Assembly: GCF_005221385.1 (NCBI RefSeq)
Contig: NZ_CP039903.1
Location: 1,240,001 to 1,304,000 of the forward strand
Direction of reading: 5' to 3'
DNA from: Agrobacterium tumefaciens
GTDB taxonomy: Bacteria; Pseudomonadota; Alphaproteobacteria; Rhizobiales; Rhizobiaceae
DNA length: 64,000 nucleotides
Each line of letters opens with the position of its first letter. Within the stretch, counting starts at the first letter, position 1. Shown piece by piece: positions 55,756 through 64,000 of the stretch. The position numbers were made by a program, and so were the translations under genes. The notes beneath the pieces are model-generated. The model had not been told where the DNA came from and did no database searches. It was given only the letters and a program-made list of their open reading frames with translations.

Positions 55756-56619
55756 TCATTCGCCCCCACCAAGCGAATGTACGAAGATCGCCAGCTGCTT
55801 GACGGTCGTATCACCGAGACGCTCACCCCAGGCGGGCATGACGCCATGCTTCGGCGAACGGATCTGCGAGACGATCCCCTCCTCCCCATGCGACTTCAGC
55901 CAGATCGCGTCGGCGAGATTGGGCGCACCGAATTCGCGATTACCCTTGGCGTCTTCCCCGTGGCACGAGGCGCAATTGTCGGCAAAGAGCTGCTTGCCTG
56001 GCTCCACCAGCGCCGGGTTGGATGGCGTACCGGTAAGGCTGACGACATAGGCGGCGACCTCGCGGATTTCGTTCGACTGGAGGATATCGCCGAAGGCCGG
56101 CATTTCCGAAGCGCGCGTATCAGGATCATCGGCAAAACGGATGCCGTGCTTCACCGTCGTATAGATGTCGTCGACGCTGCCGCCCCACATCCAGTCATCA
56201 TCGTTGAGGTTGGGATAACCCTGCCCGCCTTCCGCGCCCGAACCGTGACACTGAATGCAATTGACTTTGAAAGCGGCAGCACCGCCGGAAAGCGCAAATT
56301 GCATCAGGGTCGGATCGGCCTGAATTTCGGCGAGCGACGAGTTCGCAATCTTGTCGACATAGACGCTCTGCGCCTGTTTCGCATCGGCAATTTCGGCTGC
56401 GATTTCGCCACGGCTGCTCCAGCCGAGCAACCCTTTCGTTGCGCCTGATATCAGCGGGTAAGCCGGATAGGCGATGGTATAGCCGATCGCCCAGAGGATC
56501 GTGAAATAAAAGGTCCAGACCCACCAGCGCGGCATGGGATTGTTCAACTCGCGGATACCGTCCCATTCATGGCCGGTGGTTTCGACGCCGCTGATGTCAT
56601 CAATGTGTTTTTCGGACAT
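55756..56619 (-). CDS. ccoP: cbb3 cytochrome c oxidase subunit III (dihaem)
   Basis: 287 residues. One N-terminal membrane helix (WWVWTFYFTILWAIGYTIAY) then two cytochrome c domains with CIQCH and CASCH haem-binding sites and later Met ligands (EMPAF, VMPAW). It passes electrons from cytochrome c to CcoN. Last gene of ccoNOQP. Confidence 0.96.
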   Translation of the reverse strand: MSEKHIDDISGVETTGHEWDGIRELNNPMPRWWVWTFYFTILWAIGYTIAYPAYPLISGATKGLLGWSSRGEIAAEIADAKQAQSVYVDKIANSSLAEIQADPTLMQFALSGGAAAFKVNCIQCHGSGAEGGQGYPNLNDDDWMWGGSVDDIYTTVKHGIRFADDPDTRASEMPAFGDILQSNEIREVAAYVVSLTGTPSNPALVEPGKQLFADNCASCHGEDAKGNREFGAPNLADAIWLKSHGEEGIVSQIRSPKHGVMPAWGERLGDTTVKQLAIFVHSLGGGE

Positions 56620-56622
56620 ATC

Positions 56623-56775
56623 TTAGTCCTCCCTAAGCGGAATGCTGGCGGCATCGTCCGCGGCCTTTTTCGAGCCGGGGCGAAGGGTAAAAACGACGAC
56701 GCCGGCGAAGAACAGGGTCATGGCAAGCAGGCCCCAGCTGTCGGCGAAGTGGCGCATGGCCGTGTAGGTTTCCAT
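56623..56775 (-). CDS. ccoQ: cbb3 oxidase small subunit CcoQ/FixQ
   Basis: 50 residues. METYTAMRHFADSWGLLAMT then one membrane helix, RPGSKKAADDAASIPLRED at the end. The size, the FADSWGL motif and the position between ccoO and ccoP are diagnostic. Stabilises the oxidase complex. Confidence 0.93.
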   Translation of the reverse strand: METYTAMRHFADSWGLLAMTLFFAGVVVFTLRPGSKKAADDAASIPLRED

Positions 56776-56787
56776 CGTTTTGCCTCC

Positions 56788-57519
56788 TCACCGGTATCCG
56801 GCGGCATCGTCATAGGTCGAGAAATCGACCAGCGTACCGAGCATCTGCAGATAGGCGACCAGAGCATCCATTTCGGTAAGCTTGGCCGGATCGCCGTCGA
56901 AATCACCCACCTTGGCCTTGGGATAACGCGCCAGAAGTTCCGACGAATCCGCATTCGGGTCCGCCTGGGCGGCTAGGTCAGCTGCGGATTTCTCGATCAT
57001 CTCGTCGCTATAGGGTACGCCGACGGCACGGTTGGCCTTCAGCTCCATCGAAACATCGGTGATCTTCAGCGACGTGGTCTTCAGGAACGCATAGGACGGC
57101 ATGATCGATTCCGGCACGACCGAGCGCGGATCGGCCAGATGCTGCACGTGCCATTCGTTCGAATATCGATCGCCGACACGCGCGAGGTCTGGCCCCGTGC
57201 GCTTGGAACCCCACTGGAATGGGTGGTCATACATGGATTCCGCCGCCAGGCTGTAATGCCCGTAACGCTCTACCTCGTCGCGGAACGGCCGGATCATCTG
57301 GCTGTGGCAGACGTAACATCCCTCGCGGATGTAGATGTTGCGTCCGGCCAGTTCCAACGGCGTGTAGGGCCGCATGCCCTCCACCTTCTCGATGGTGTTT
57401 TCGAGATAAAAGAGCGGCGCGATTTCCACGATGCCGCCGATGGAGACGACCAGCAGGGAGCCGACCAGAAGCAGCGTGGCGTTGCGTTCGATGACGCCGT
57501 GTTTGTCAAGTATGGACAT
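56788..57519 (-). CDS. ccoO: cbb3 cytochrome c oxidase subunit II (monohaem)
   Basis: 243 residues. N-terminal membrane anchor, haem c site [12 protein letters not shown], and [18 protein letters not shown] with the later MPSY ligand. Electron entry subunit of the oxidase. Confidence 0.97.
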   Translation of the reverse strand: MSILDKHGVIERNATLLLVGSLLVVSIGGIVEIAPLFYLENTIEKVEGMRPYTPLELAGRNIYIREGCYVCHSQMIRPFRDEVERYGHYSLAAESMYDHPFQWGSKRTGPDLARVGDRYSNEWHVQHLADPRSVVPESIMPSYAFLKTTSLKITDVSMELKANRAVGVPYSDEMIEKSAADLAAQADPNADSSELLARYPKAKVGDFDGDPAKLTEMDALVAYLQMLGTLVDFSTYDDAAGYR

Positions 57520-57529
57520 CGGCCTCTCC

Positions 57530-59152
57530 TTATTCAGCAGGCTGCAGCGAAGGAGCCGCGTCCTTGCGGACGCCCTCCTCGCGTTGATGACCGAGGATGG
57601 TCATCGTGACGTTGTAGGCCATGATCAGCGCGCCGCTGAGGAACATCAGGCCGCCCAGTGCACGCATCACGTAATAGGGGAACAAAGCTGCGACCGATTC
57701 CGCGAAGGAGTAAACGAGGAAGCCTTGGCTATCATATTCGCGCCACATCAGAGCCTGCTGGATGCCGGCCACCCACATGACGGCGGCGTAGACGACGATG
57801 CCGAGCGTGGCGAGCCAGAAGTGCCAGTTGACCAGTTGCAGGCTGTAGAGACGGTCCCTGCCCCACAGTTTCGGCGTCAGGTAATAGATCGCGCCGAAGG
57901 TGATCATGCCGTTCCAGCCGAGCGCACCGGAATGCACGTGGCCGATGGTCCAGTCGGTATAGTGGCTGAGCGAGTTGACGGCCTTGATCGACATCATCGG
58001 ACCTTCGAAGGTCGCCATGCCGTAAAAGGCAACCGCCATCACCATCATGCGCACGACGGGATCTGTGCGGATCTTGTCCCATGCGCCCGAAAGCGTCATC
58101 AGGCCGTTGATCATGCCGCCCCACGAAGGCATCCACAGCATCACCGAGAACACCATGCCGAGCGTCTGTGCCCAGTCGGGCAGCGCGGTATAGTGCAGAT
58201 GGTGCGGGCCGGCCCAGATATACATGAAGATCAGCGCCCAGAAGTGGATGATCGACAGGCGGTAGGAATAGACCGGGCGGTTCACCTGCTTGGGAATGAA
58301 ATAATACATCATGCCGAGGAAGCCGGCCGTCAGGAAGAAGCCGACGGCGTTATGGCCGTACCACCATTGCGTCAGCGCATCCTGCACGCCCGAGAACGCC
58401 GAATAGCTTTTGACGCCCAGGAACGACACGGGCACCGCCAGATTATTGACGATGTGCAACATGGCGATGGTGACGATGAAGCCGAGATAGAACCAGTTCG
58501 CCACATAGATATGCGGCTCCTTGCGCATGAAGATCGTGCCGAGGAAGGTAACGAGATAGGCGACCCAGACGATGGTCAGCCAGATATCGACATACCATTC
58601 CGGTTCGGCATATTCGCGACCCTGGGTGATGCCCAGCAGGTAACCGGTGGCTGCCATGATGATGAAGAGGTTATAACCCCAGAACACGAACCAGCCGAGA
58701 TTGCCGCCAAAGAGGCGCGCCCGACAGGTTCTCTGCACAACATAGAAGGACGTGGCGATCAGCGCATTTCCGCCGAAAGCGAAGATCACCGCCGATGTGT
58801 GCAGCGGCCGCATGCGGCCGAAATTGAAATAGGGTGCGATGTTGAGATCGGGAAAGGCAAGCTGAAGCGCCACCACAACCCCGACCAGAAAACCGACGAC
58901 ACCCCAGAATACCGTGGCGATGACGCCGTATTTCACCACCTCATCGAAATATTCCGACTTGCGGCGGGCGAGCGCGGCCGGATCGACAGGCGCGAAGGAG
59001 ACACGGCGCAACAGAAGCACCGTGCTGACCAGCAGTGTAAAGAACAGCACCCACATATGGGCGGCGAAAAGACTGTCATGGGCAAAGGCTGCCCCAAGCA
59101 ACGCGAGAAAGGCCCCAAGGGCCACGATCGCGGTTTCTAACGTGTAGTTCAT
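57530..59152 (-). CDS. ccoN: cbb3 cytochrome c oxidase subunit I
   Basis: 540 residues with about 12-14 membrane helices. His ligands for haems and CuB are in [43 protein letters not shown] and [14 protein letters not shown]. The catalytic subunit that reduces oxygen with high affinity in microaerobic conditions. The ATG at 59152 gives [13 protein letters not shown], as expected for the family; the frame upstream is not conserved-looking. Confidence 0.97.
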   Translation of the reverse strand: MNYTLETAIVALGAFLALLGAAFAHDSLFAAHMWVLFFTLLVSTVLLLRRVSFAPVDPAALARRKSEYFDEVVKYGVIATVFWGVVGFLVGVVVALQLAFPDLNIAPYFNFGRMRPLHTSAVIFAFGGNALIATSFYVVQRTCRARLFGGNLGWFVFWGYNLFIIMAATGYLLGITQGREYAEPEWYVDIWLTIVWVAYLVTFLGTIFMRKEPHIYVANWFYLGFIVTIAMLHIVNNLAVPVSFLGVKSYSAFSGVQDALTQWWYGHNAVGFFLTAGFLGMMYYFIPKQVNRPVYSYRLSIIHFWALIFMYIWAGPHHLHYTALPDWAQTLGMVFSVMLWMPSWGGMINGLMTLSGAWDKIRTDPVVRMMVMAVAFYGMATFEGPMMSIKAVNSLSHYTDWTIGHVHSGALGWNGMITFGAIYYLTPKLWGRDRLYSLQLVNWHFWLATLGIVVYAAVMWVAGIQQALMWREYDSQGFLVYSFAESVAALFPYYVMRALGGLMFLSGALIMAYNVTMTILGHQREEGVRKDAAPSLQPAE

Positions 59153-59267
59153 TGTTGGTTTCCCCCAACGTGCAAGCCGACCGACGAAAGGCAGGTTGTG
59201 CGCCTGGGAGAGCGGAAACGCGCCTTTGCGTCGGTTGGAGCATTGCCACCGGCAGGGCAACGCCACC

Positions 59268-59281
59268 TTGATCCAGATCAA
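59268..59281. promoter_or_regulatory. FixK/FnrN box upstream of ccoN
   Basis: TTGAT-CCAG-ATCAA, a perfect match to the FNR/FixK consensus, 116 bp before ccoN. The 240-bp interval between ccoN and cobU shows no other feature. Confidence 0.88.
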
Positions 59282-59392
59282 GAAAGCAAAGCTGTCGCAG
59301 CCCCGGCAAAACAGGGCGCGGCTTTATGAGGGGAATTTGCGGAAGGGCAAAAAATGCGTGGTGATGGCGAGCCTGCTTTTGCAGGTGTCGCT

Positions 59393-59914
59393 TCAGCCCT
59401 TCATCTTCAGGGGCAGCCCGGCGGCGACGAAAAAGACGTCGTCGGCAATGGCCGCGATACGCTGGTGCAGCCGGCCGGCATGATCGCGGAATTCACGCGC
59501 CATGCGGTTTTCCGGCACGATGCCAAGACCGACCTCGTTGGACACGAGAATCAGCTTCGCTTTGGCCGATGCGATTGCCGCCGCCAAAACGTCAAAGGCG
59601 GCCTCGATATCGGCATTGTCCATCATAAGATTGGTGAGCCATAATGTCAGGCAGTCGATGAGGACGACATTCTCCGGCCGGTCGAGGCGCGCGAGCACCG
59701 AGACTATGTCGACCGGCGCTTCATGGGTCGTCCACTCACCGCCGCGCCGCGCCTGATGATGGCCGATGCGGTCACGCATCTCCTCATCCCAAGGCCTGCC
59801 GGTGGCCAGATAATGCAGACTTCCGCCGGCATTTACCGCAAGATCTTCCGCAAAACGCGACTTGCCGGAGCGCGCCCCGCCAAGAATGAAAACGGAGCGG
59901 TTTTTATCTGTCAT
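59393..59914 (-). CDS. cobU: Bifunctional adenosylcobinamide kinase / guanylyltransferase
   Basis: 173 residues from the ATG at 59914. P-loop [10 protein letters not shown] (12-21), the His-containing [11 protein letters not shown] and [14 protein letters not shown] are characteristic of CobU/CobP. It phosphorylates adenosylcobinamide and attaches GMP in late cobalamin synthesis or salvage. A longer frame to 59986 lacks family similarity. About 500 bp of untranslated DNA lie upstream. Confidence 0.92.
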   Translation of the reverse strand: MTDKNRSVFILGGARSGKSRFAEDLAVNAGGSLHYLATGRPWDEEMRDRIGHHQARRGGEWTTHEAPVDIVSVLARLDRPENVVLIDCLTLWLTNLMMDNADIEAAFDVLAAAIASAKAKLILVSNEVGLGIVPENRMAREFRDHAGRLHQRIAAIADDVFFVAAGLPLKMKG

Positions 59915-60139
59915 CGGAAACCTGAATGAGAAAAATGCAACGGACCGGCGTCTTTGCAATGGTGCAAGCCAGAGACAGGCGGCCATGAAGGGAACGATTC
60001 GTAGAAAAAGGCGTCCCCCGGTTGTTCATGCCGGACTGCCGCTGACACCGGACCGGAGACGTCAAAACCTGTCCGCACGATGCGGGACATATCAAAGCCG
60101 TGGCAACTCCGGATGCCGGAAACACCGGTCCTTCAAGCA

Positions 60140-60168
60140 AGGCTAGGTGCGAACGGCCATCCTGTCAA
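60140..60168 (-). promoter_or_regulatory. Probable sigma70 promoter toward cobU
   Basis: On the - strand TTGACA (60163-60168), 17-nt spacer, TAGCCT (60140-60145). It would give a leader of about 220 nt before cobU. The leader has a GC-rich hairpin (around 60085-60100), but I could not find the B12-box consensus. No gene is seen in 59915-60419. Confidence 0.55.
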
Positions 60169-60419
60169 TCTGCCGGAGATAGTGTCACGATATAAGGCGG
60201 AACCGGTACGCAAAACCTGACCCGGAACCGGCAGACCTGTCGTCCGCGAGAGCGATTGATAAAGCCACATGGTTACCGGAAGGTTAGCAGAAAACGAGAT
60301 GATGACACGGCAACGCGCGGTGAGAATATTTGCTCACCGAGGCCGTCGCCATTGCCTTGCCATAGCCTTCAAATCAATATGCTTTCCAAGATTCGCAAAC
60401 AGCAAGGTGGCCTGCCGTG

Positions 60420-61112
60420 ATGACCATCATGGACTACATATCGATCGTCGTTTTCATCCTGTTGTGGGCTACCTATACACATGTCACAACGGGAAGAACG
60501 CTGTTTTCGCGAACCAGCCTCAATCAGGCCATGGCCGGGCGCCGTAGGGACTGGATCATGAATTCGCTCAAACGCGACCTGAAGATGATCGATACGCAGA
60601 TCATGGCCGGTCTGCAGAACGGCACGGCCTTCTTCGCCTCCACCTCCATCTTCGCCATCGGCGGCTGTTTCGCTCTGCTGGGCGCCACCGAACAGGTCGA
60701 ATCGGTGTTTCGCGACATGCCTTTCGTGCATTATTCCGGGCGCACGGCCTTCGAACTGAAGGTCATCGGGCTGACCTGTCTGTTCGGTTATTCCTTCTTC
60801 AAATTCGGCTGGTCCTACCGCCTGTTCAACTATTGCACGATCCTGTTCGGCGCCATTCCCATGGTCCATGATGCCGGTGCGGACCGCGAGGCGGCCGAGC
60901 GTGCCGCCGAAAATGTCATAAAGATGAACATCATCGCTGCTAAGAACTTCAATGACGGCCTGCGGACGATCTTTCTGTCCATCGGTTATCTCGGCTGGTT
61001 CATCAGCCCCTATGTCTTCATTGCCAGCACCGTCATCATCATCGTGGCGCTCTTGCGCCGACAGTTCTTTTCCGAGGCGCGTCGCGCCATCATGGAAGAC
61101 AACCGGCCTTGA
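60420..61112 (+). CDS. DUF599 family membrane protein
   Basis: 230 residues with four membrane segments. MDYISIVVFILLWATYTHV at the start, then MNSLKRDLKMIDTQIMAGLQ and FNYCTILFGAIP, as in DUF599 proteins. AGGTGG lies 9 nt upstream of the ATG at 60420; a GTG one codon earlier is possible. Function unknown. Confidence 0.85.
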   Translation: MTIMDYISIVVFILLWATYTHVTTGRTLFSRTSLNQAMAGRRRDWIMNSLKRDLKMIDTQIMAGLQNGTAFFASTSIFAIGGCFALLGATEQVESVFRDMPFVHYSGRTAFELKVIGLTCLFGYSFFKFGWSYRLFNYCTILFGAIPMVHDAGADREAAERAAENVIKMNIIAAKNFNDGLRTIFLSIGYLGWFISPYVFIASTVIIIVALLRRQFFSEARRAIMEDNRP

Positions 61113-61172
61113 AATAGCCGCACTTCAAGGGCCAAGCCCGAATGAATACCGGTCTCATGAAAAGCGGAAAAC

Positions 61173-62138
61173 ATGGACACAAACGCAGCCGTCACCGAAA
61201 CCAGTCGCAGGGGCCGCATAGGCGGTCTTGATACCCTGCGCGGGCTGGCGCTTCTCGCCATGGCATCCTACCACTTCACGTGGAACCTGGAATATTTCGG
61301 CTATCTCGAACCCGGCACGGCAACCACGGGCCTGTGGAAACTTTATGCCCGCGCCATCGCCACCTCGTTCCTGTTTCTGGCCGGTTTCAGCCTGTTTCTC
61401 GCCCATGGCAAAGGCCTGAACTGGCCGTCCTTCGGCAAGCGTTTCGCCATGGTGGCAGGCTCGGCGCTGCTGATTACCGCCGCCACCTATTTCGCCTTTC
61501 CCGACAGCTTCATCTTCTTCGGCATCCTGCACAATATCGCCGCTGCTAGTCTCGTCGGGCTGCTGTTCCTGCGCGCGCCGGCACTCGTGACGCTGCTTTT
61601 TGCGGTGATCGCCTTGGCGTTGCCGCAATATCTGCAATCCGACCTCTTCAACGCGAAATGGCTGGCCTGGATCGGCTTTTCCACCATGCCCCCCCGCTCC
61701 AACGACTATGTGCCGTTGCTGCCCTGGCTCGCGCCATTCCTTGCCGGACTTGGCGTTTCGCAATTCGTCACCCCTCGCGGCTGGCTGGATCGTTTTCGCA
61801 ACCCTAGCTCACCACGCAATCTGGTCGCCAGCGCCGGCCGGCACAGCCTGGCCTTTTACCTCATTCACCAACCGGTGCTGATCGGCCTCGTTTATGTCAT
61901 GTCGGTTGTGGCTCCGCCTCCTCCCGTTGATCAGGTGGAGCTTTACAAATCCAGCTGCGAAAAAAGCTGCGTCGAACAGGCGAATGGGGTGGAACTGTGC
62001 CAACGTTTCTGCGGCTGCACGCTGGAGAAACTGCAGGCGGAAAGCCTGTTTGACATCATGATGGAAGGCAAGCTCAGCGCCGATCAGCAGACGAAGGTCA
62101 GCGAATTGGCGCAGCAGTGTACGGTTGAGGCGCAGTAG
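61173..62138 (+). CDS. DUF1624 / heparan-alpha-glucosaminide acetyltransferase-like membrane protein
   Basis: 321 residues. GGLDTLRGLALLAMASYHFT opens the acyltransferase-like membrane domain (about eight helices), with GRHSLAFYLIHQPVLIGLVY near the end of it. A soluble C-terminal tail of about 70 residues has six Cys (CEKSC, CQRFCGC, QQC), unusual for the family, and is probably disulfide-bonded in the periplasm. Substrate unknown. Confidence 0.8.
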   Translation: MDTNAAVTETSRRGRIGGLDTLRGLALLAMASYHFTWNLEYFGYLEPGTATTGLWKLYARAIATSFLFLAGFSLFLAHGKGLNWPSFGKRFAMVAGSALLITAATYFAFPDSFIFFGILHNIAAASLVGLLFLRAPALVTLLFAVIALALPQYLQSDLFNAKWLAWIGFSTMPPRSNDYVPLLPWLAPFLAGLGVSQFVTPRGWLDRFRNPSSPRNLVASAGRHSLAFYLIHQPVLIGLVYVMSVVAPPPPVDQVELYKSSCEKSCVEQANGVELCQRFCGCTLEKLQAESLFDIMMEGKLSADQQTKVSELAQQCTVEAQ

Positions 62139-62231
62139 GTACGAGTGGGCCAAACCGAGCCCACGTTTTCGAGCGTTCCCATCTGTACTCGGCGTCGTCC
62201 GATAGGAAGGAAAGTCATGCCAATTGCGCCG

Positions 62232-62321
62232 ACGTCATCCTCGGGCCTGTCCCGAGGATCTGCCAACGTATTGATTTTATTCAACGTGGTTAGATCCTCG
62301 GCACAGGGCCGAGGATGACGT
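62232..62321. repeat. 90-bp palindromic intergenic element (RIME-like)
   Basis: Outer arms GTCATCCTCGG and CCGAGGATGAC are inverted; each half has its own inner palindrome (ATCCTCGGG with CCCGAGGAT, and GATCCTCGG with CCGAGGAT). A further half-copy (AAGCCCGAGGATGACGGAGG) follows near 62404-62423. They fill most of the 337-bp interval before the MerR gene, which has no other feature. Confidence 0.8.
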
Positions 62322-62475
62322 TGAGTGAATGTTCGCCCTTCACCAACGACTTCAAGGGTAATGCAGCTTGCGCGGAAATTTAAACCGGACAGCAGTGGGT
62401 CAAGCCCGAGGATGACGGAGGAGACATATTAATTCTTAAACGATAACCCAGCGCGAATATCGCCCCAAATTTCGC

Positions 62476-62862
62476 TCAAGTCCCGACGCCGATTTCGGCA
62501 AGCCGCGTAAGACAGGCCTCTTCGACATTGTCCAGTTCCGCCAGTGTCTCCTCGATGTCCTTGCGTTTTTGCCGCAGGTCGGCGCGCTTTTCGTCTACCT
62601 TCTTCATCAGCAGCACGAGCTGACCCGATTCGCCCGGCGGCTCCTTGTAGACGTGAATGATCTCGCGAATTTCGGCGATCGTAAATCCAATACGGCGGCC
62701 GCGCAGGATTTCCTGAATGAGACGGCGGTCGGCGGCCCTGAAAAGCCTCGTACGGCCGCGACGCTCAGGGTGAATGAGGCCCTCATCCTCGTAAAAACGC
62801 AAGGTGCGGGTGGAAACACCGAATTCGCGTGTCAGTTCGGTTATGCTATAATACTTGTCCAA
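62476..62862 (-). CDS. MerR-family transcriptional regulator
   Basis: 128 residues. The N-terminal HTH (YYSITELTREFGVSTRTLRF followed by YEDEGL) is MerR type, followed by a coiled-coil dimer helix (LLMKKVDEKRADLRQKRKDI). No Cys metal site, so not a classical metal sensor; it is nearer to the LiuR-like group, whose members control branched-chain amino acid catabolism. The start is TTG at 62862, since no ATG lies nearby in frame. Confidence 0.85.
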   Translation of the reverse strand: MDKYYSITELTREFGVSTRTLRFYEDEGLIHPERRGRTRLFRAADRRLIQEILRGRRIGFTIAEIREIIHVYKEPPGESGQLVLLMKKVDEKRADLRQKRKDIEETLAELDNVEEACLTRLAEIGVGT

Positions 62863-62931
62863 GGGCCTATCCGATTCATCACCGAATAATATTATTTGAC
62901 CTTCACGTAAAAGTCAATTTTCGCCGGCCGC

Positions 62932-64000
62932 CTACCCGGAAATACCATACCACCAGGTGGCAATGCCCAGAAAGGCGAAAAAGCCGACAATATCGGTCAC
63001 CGCAGTCACGAACACCGCCGAAGAGACAGCAGGATCGGCCCCGAACTTGTCCAGAACCAGCGGAATGAGAATGCCGGCCAGCGCCGCCGCCAGCATGTTG
63101 AGACACATGGCCGTGGCGATGATGCCACCAATATGGATATCCTGAAACCAGATTCCGGCAACGATGCCAATGGCGCAGCCGAACAGCAGGCCGTTCAGAA
63201 TGCCAACGCCTGCCTCGCGCCGGATGATGCGGGCAGCATTGTGAATATCGAGGCTTTTGGTCGCCAGCGCGCGCACGGACACGGTCATGGTCTGCGATCC
63301 GGCATTGCCGCCCATGCCGGCAACCGCCGGCATCAGAACCGCCAGCGCAATGATTTGCTGGATGGTCGCATCGAACAGGCTGATAACGGAGGCAGACAAA
63401 AAAGCGGTGAGAAGATTGACGGCAAGCCAGGGCACGCGTGAGCGCGAAGTGCTGGCGATACTGTCCGACAGTTCTTCGTCACCCACACCGCCAAGGCGCA
63501 GCAAATCCTCTTCGGCTTCTTCCTGGATGACGTCGACCACGTCATCGATGGTGAGAACGCCGACCAGTCGGCCGTTATTGTCAACCACGGCGGCGGAGAG
63601 AAGGTCGTATTGCTCGAATACCTGCGCTGCCTCTTCCTGATCCATTTCCGCCGGAATGGAGTGGTTGGTCTCGTGCATGATCGTTTCGATCTTCACCTGA
63701 CGCTTGGCCCGCAGCACCTTGTCGAGATCGAGCGCACCGACCAGTTTGAAAGTGGGATCGATGACGAATATCTGCGTGAAGGAGTCAGGCAGCTCCTCCT
63801 CCTCGCGCAGATAATCGATGGTCTGGCCCACGGTCCAGAACGGCGGCACGGCGACGAACTCCGTCTGCATGCGGCGACCGGCCGAGCTTTCCGGATAATC
63901 CAGCGCCCGCATCAGCCGCACGCGTTCTGTGAACGGCAGCTGCGAGAGAATATCCTCGCGATCCTCGTCGTCGAGATCTTCTAGAATATAAACGGCGTCG
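62932..64000 (-). CDS. mgtE: Magnesium transporter MgtE (5' end missing)
   Basis: About 355 codons visible, running off the right end. The N-domain end (ILEDLDDEDREDILSQLPF), two CBS domains (about 63400-63860) and the C-terminal membrane domain with AVLMPAVAGMGGNAGSQTM, DIHIGGIIATAMCLNMLAA and FAFLGIATWW. It imports magnesium; the N and CBS domains sense cytoplasmic Mg. Confidence 0.95.
   Translation of the reverse strand, partial: DAVYILEDLDDEDREDILSQLPFTERVRLMRALDYPESSAGRRMQTEFVAVPPFWTVGQTIDYLREEEELPDSFTQIFVIDPTFKLVGALDLDKVLRAKRQVKIETIMHETNHSIPAEMDQEEAAQVFEQYDLLSAAVVDNNGRLVGVLTIDDVVDVIQEEAEEDLLRLGGVGDEELSDSIASTSRSRVPWLAVNLLTAFLSASVISLFDATIQQIIALAVLMPAVAGMGGNAGSQTMTVSVRALATKSLDIHNAARIIRREAGVGILNGLLFGCAIGIVAGIWFQDIHIGGIIATAMCLNMLAAALAGILIPLVLDKFGADPAVSSAVFVTAVTDIVGFFAFLGIATWWYGISG

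Noticed and set aside
59915..60260. Cobalamin riboswitch upstream of cobU
   Set aside because: The expected B12-box and GGTG/GCCACTG-like blocks could not be found by eye on either strand; only an untypical hairpin is present.

Overview
The window looks like part of the chromosome of a Rhizobiaceae bacterium, most likely Agrobacterium or a close Rhizobium. The evidence is the content and style of the host genes (gyrA, ssb/uvrA with a GTTC-N7-GTTC SOS box, zur-znuABC, a complete fixNOQP/fixGHIS set with FixK/FNR-type boxes), GC-rich codon use and rhizobial-type intergenic palindromes. This assignment rests on recognition of families, not on a database search.

Positions 1 to about 22,110 are the right-hand part of a prophage integrated at a tRNA-Ser(TGA) gene (22112-22201). 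A leftward operon (7256 down to 1 and beyond the window) starts with a Cro-like protein and runs through 15 tightly overlapping genes. These include a GapR-like protein, a GcrA-like protein, a PP-loop protein of the PAPS-reductase type, two nuclease-like proteins, an HNH endonuclease, a DUF1376 replication protein and a repeated-HTH protein that is probably the small terminase. Morphogenesis genes presumably lie to the left of the window. A short repressor gene (7332-7688) sits beside the leftward promoter. A rightward operon (8470-20649) carries zinc-ribbon proteins, two DNA adenine methyltransferase-like proteins, an XRE regulator of PraR type, a TAXI-like periplasmic protein, an ASCH-like protein, DUF5131 and ParB-like proteins, two tandem winged-helix proteins that resemble the CtrA DNA-binding domain, and many small unknowns. 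It ends at a terminator inside the 3' end of the convergent integrase gene.

The phage switch is the most unusual part. The same 14-bp palindrome lies between the -35 and -10 boxes of both the leftward and rightward promoters, with a second copy upstream of each. The repressor has no S24 autocleavage domain. Instead a LexA-type box (7760-7774) lies just upstream of an unreported 49-codon gene (7576-7725) antisense to the repressor's 3' end. Its product resembles the repressor's own C-terminal helix. I propose an SOS-triggered anti-repressor. The prophage also carries look-alikes of three alphaproteobacterial cell-cycle DNA-binding regulators (GcrA, GapR, CtrA).

From 22.2 to 64 kb the sequence is host chromosome: small envelope proteins and a D,D-carboxypeptidase with a SPOR domain (22-26 kb); gyrA, marC, an HPP-CBS transporter, then ssb and uvrA divergent around one SOS box (26-35 kb); DUF72, dusA, an FAH-family hydrolase and a gamma-carbonic-anhydrase-like protein (35-39 kb); the zinc uptake system with zur (39-42 kb); a LacI regulator with a GH2 beta-mannosidase and an aldo-keto reductase (42-48 kb); rcnB-like and gnd (48-50 kb); the cbb3 oxidase maturation and structural operons separated by an SRPBCC gene and two VOC genes (50-59 kb); cobU, DUF599, DUF1624, a MerR regulator and the 3' part of mgtE (59-64 kb).
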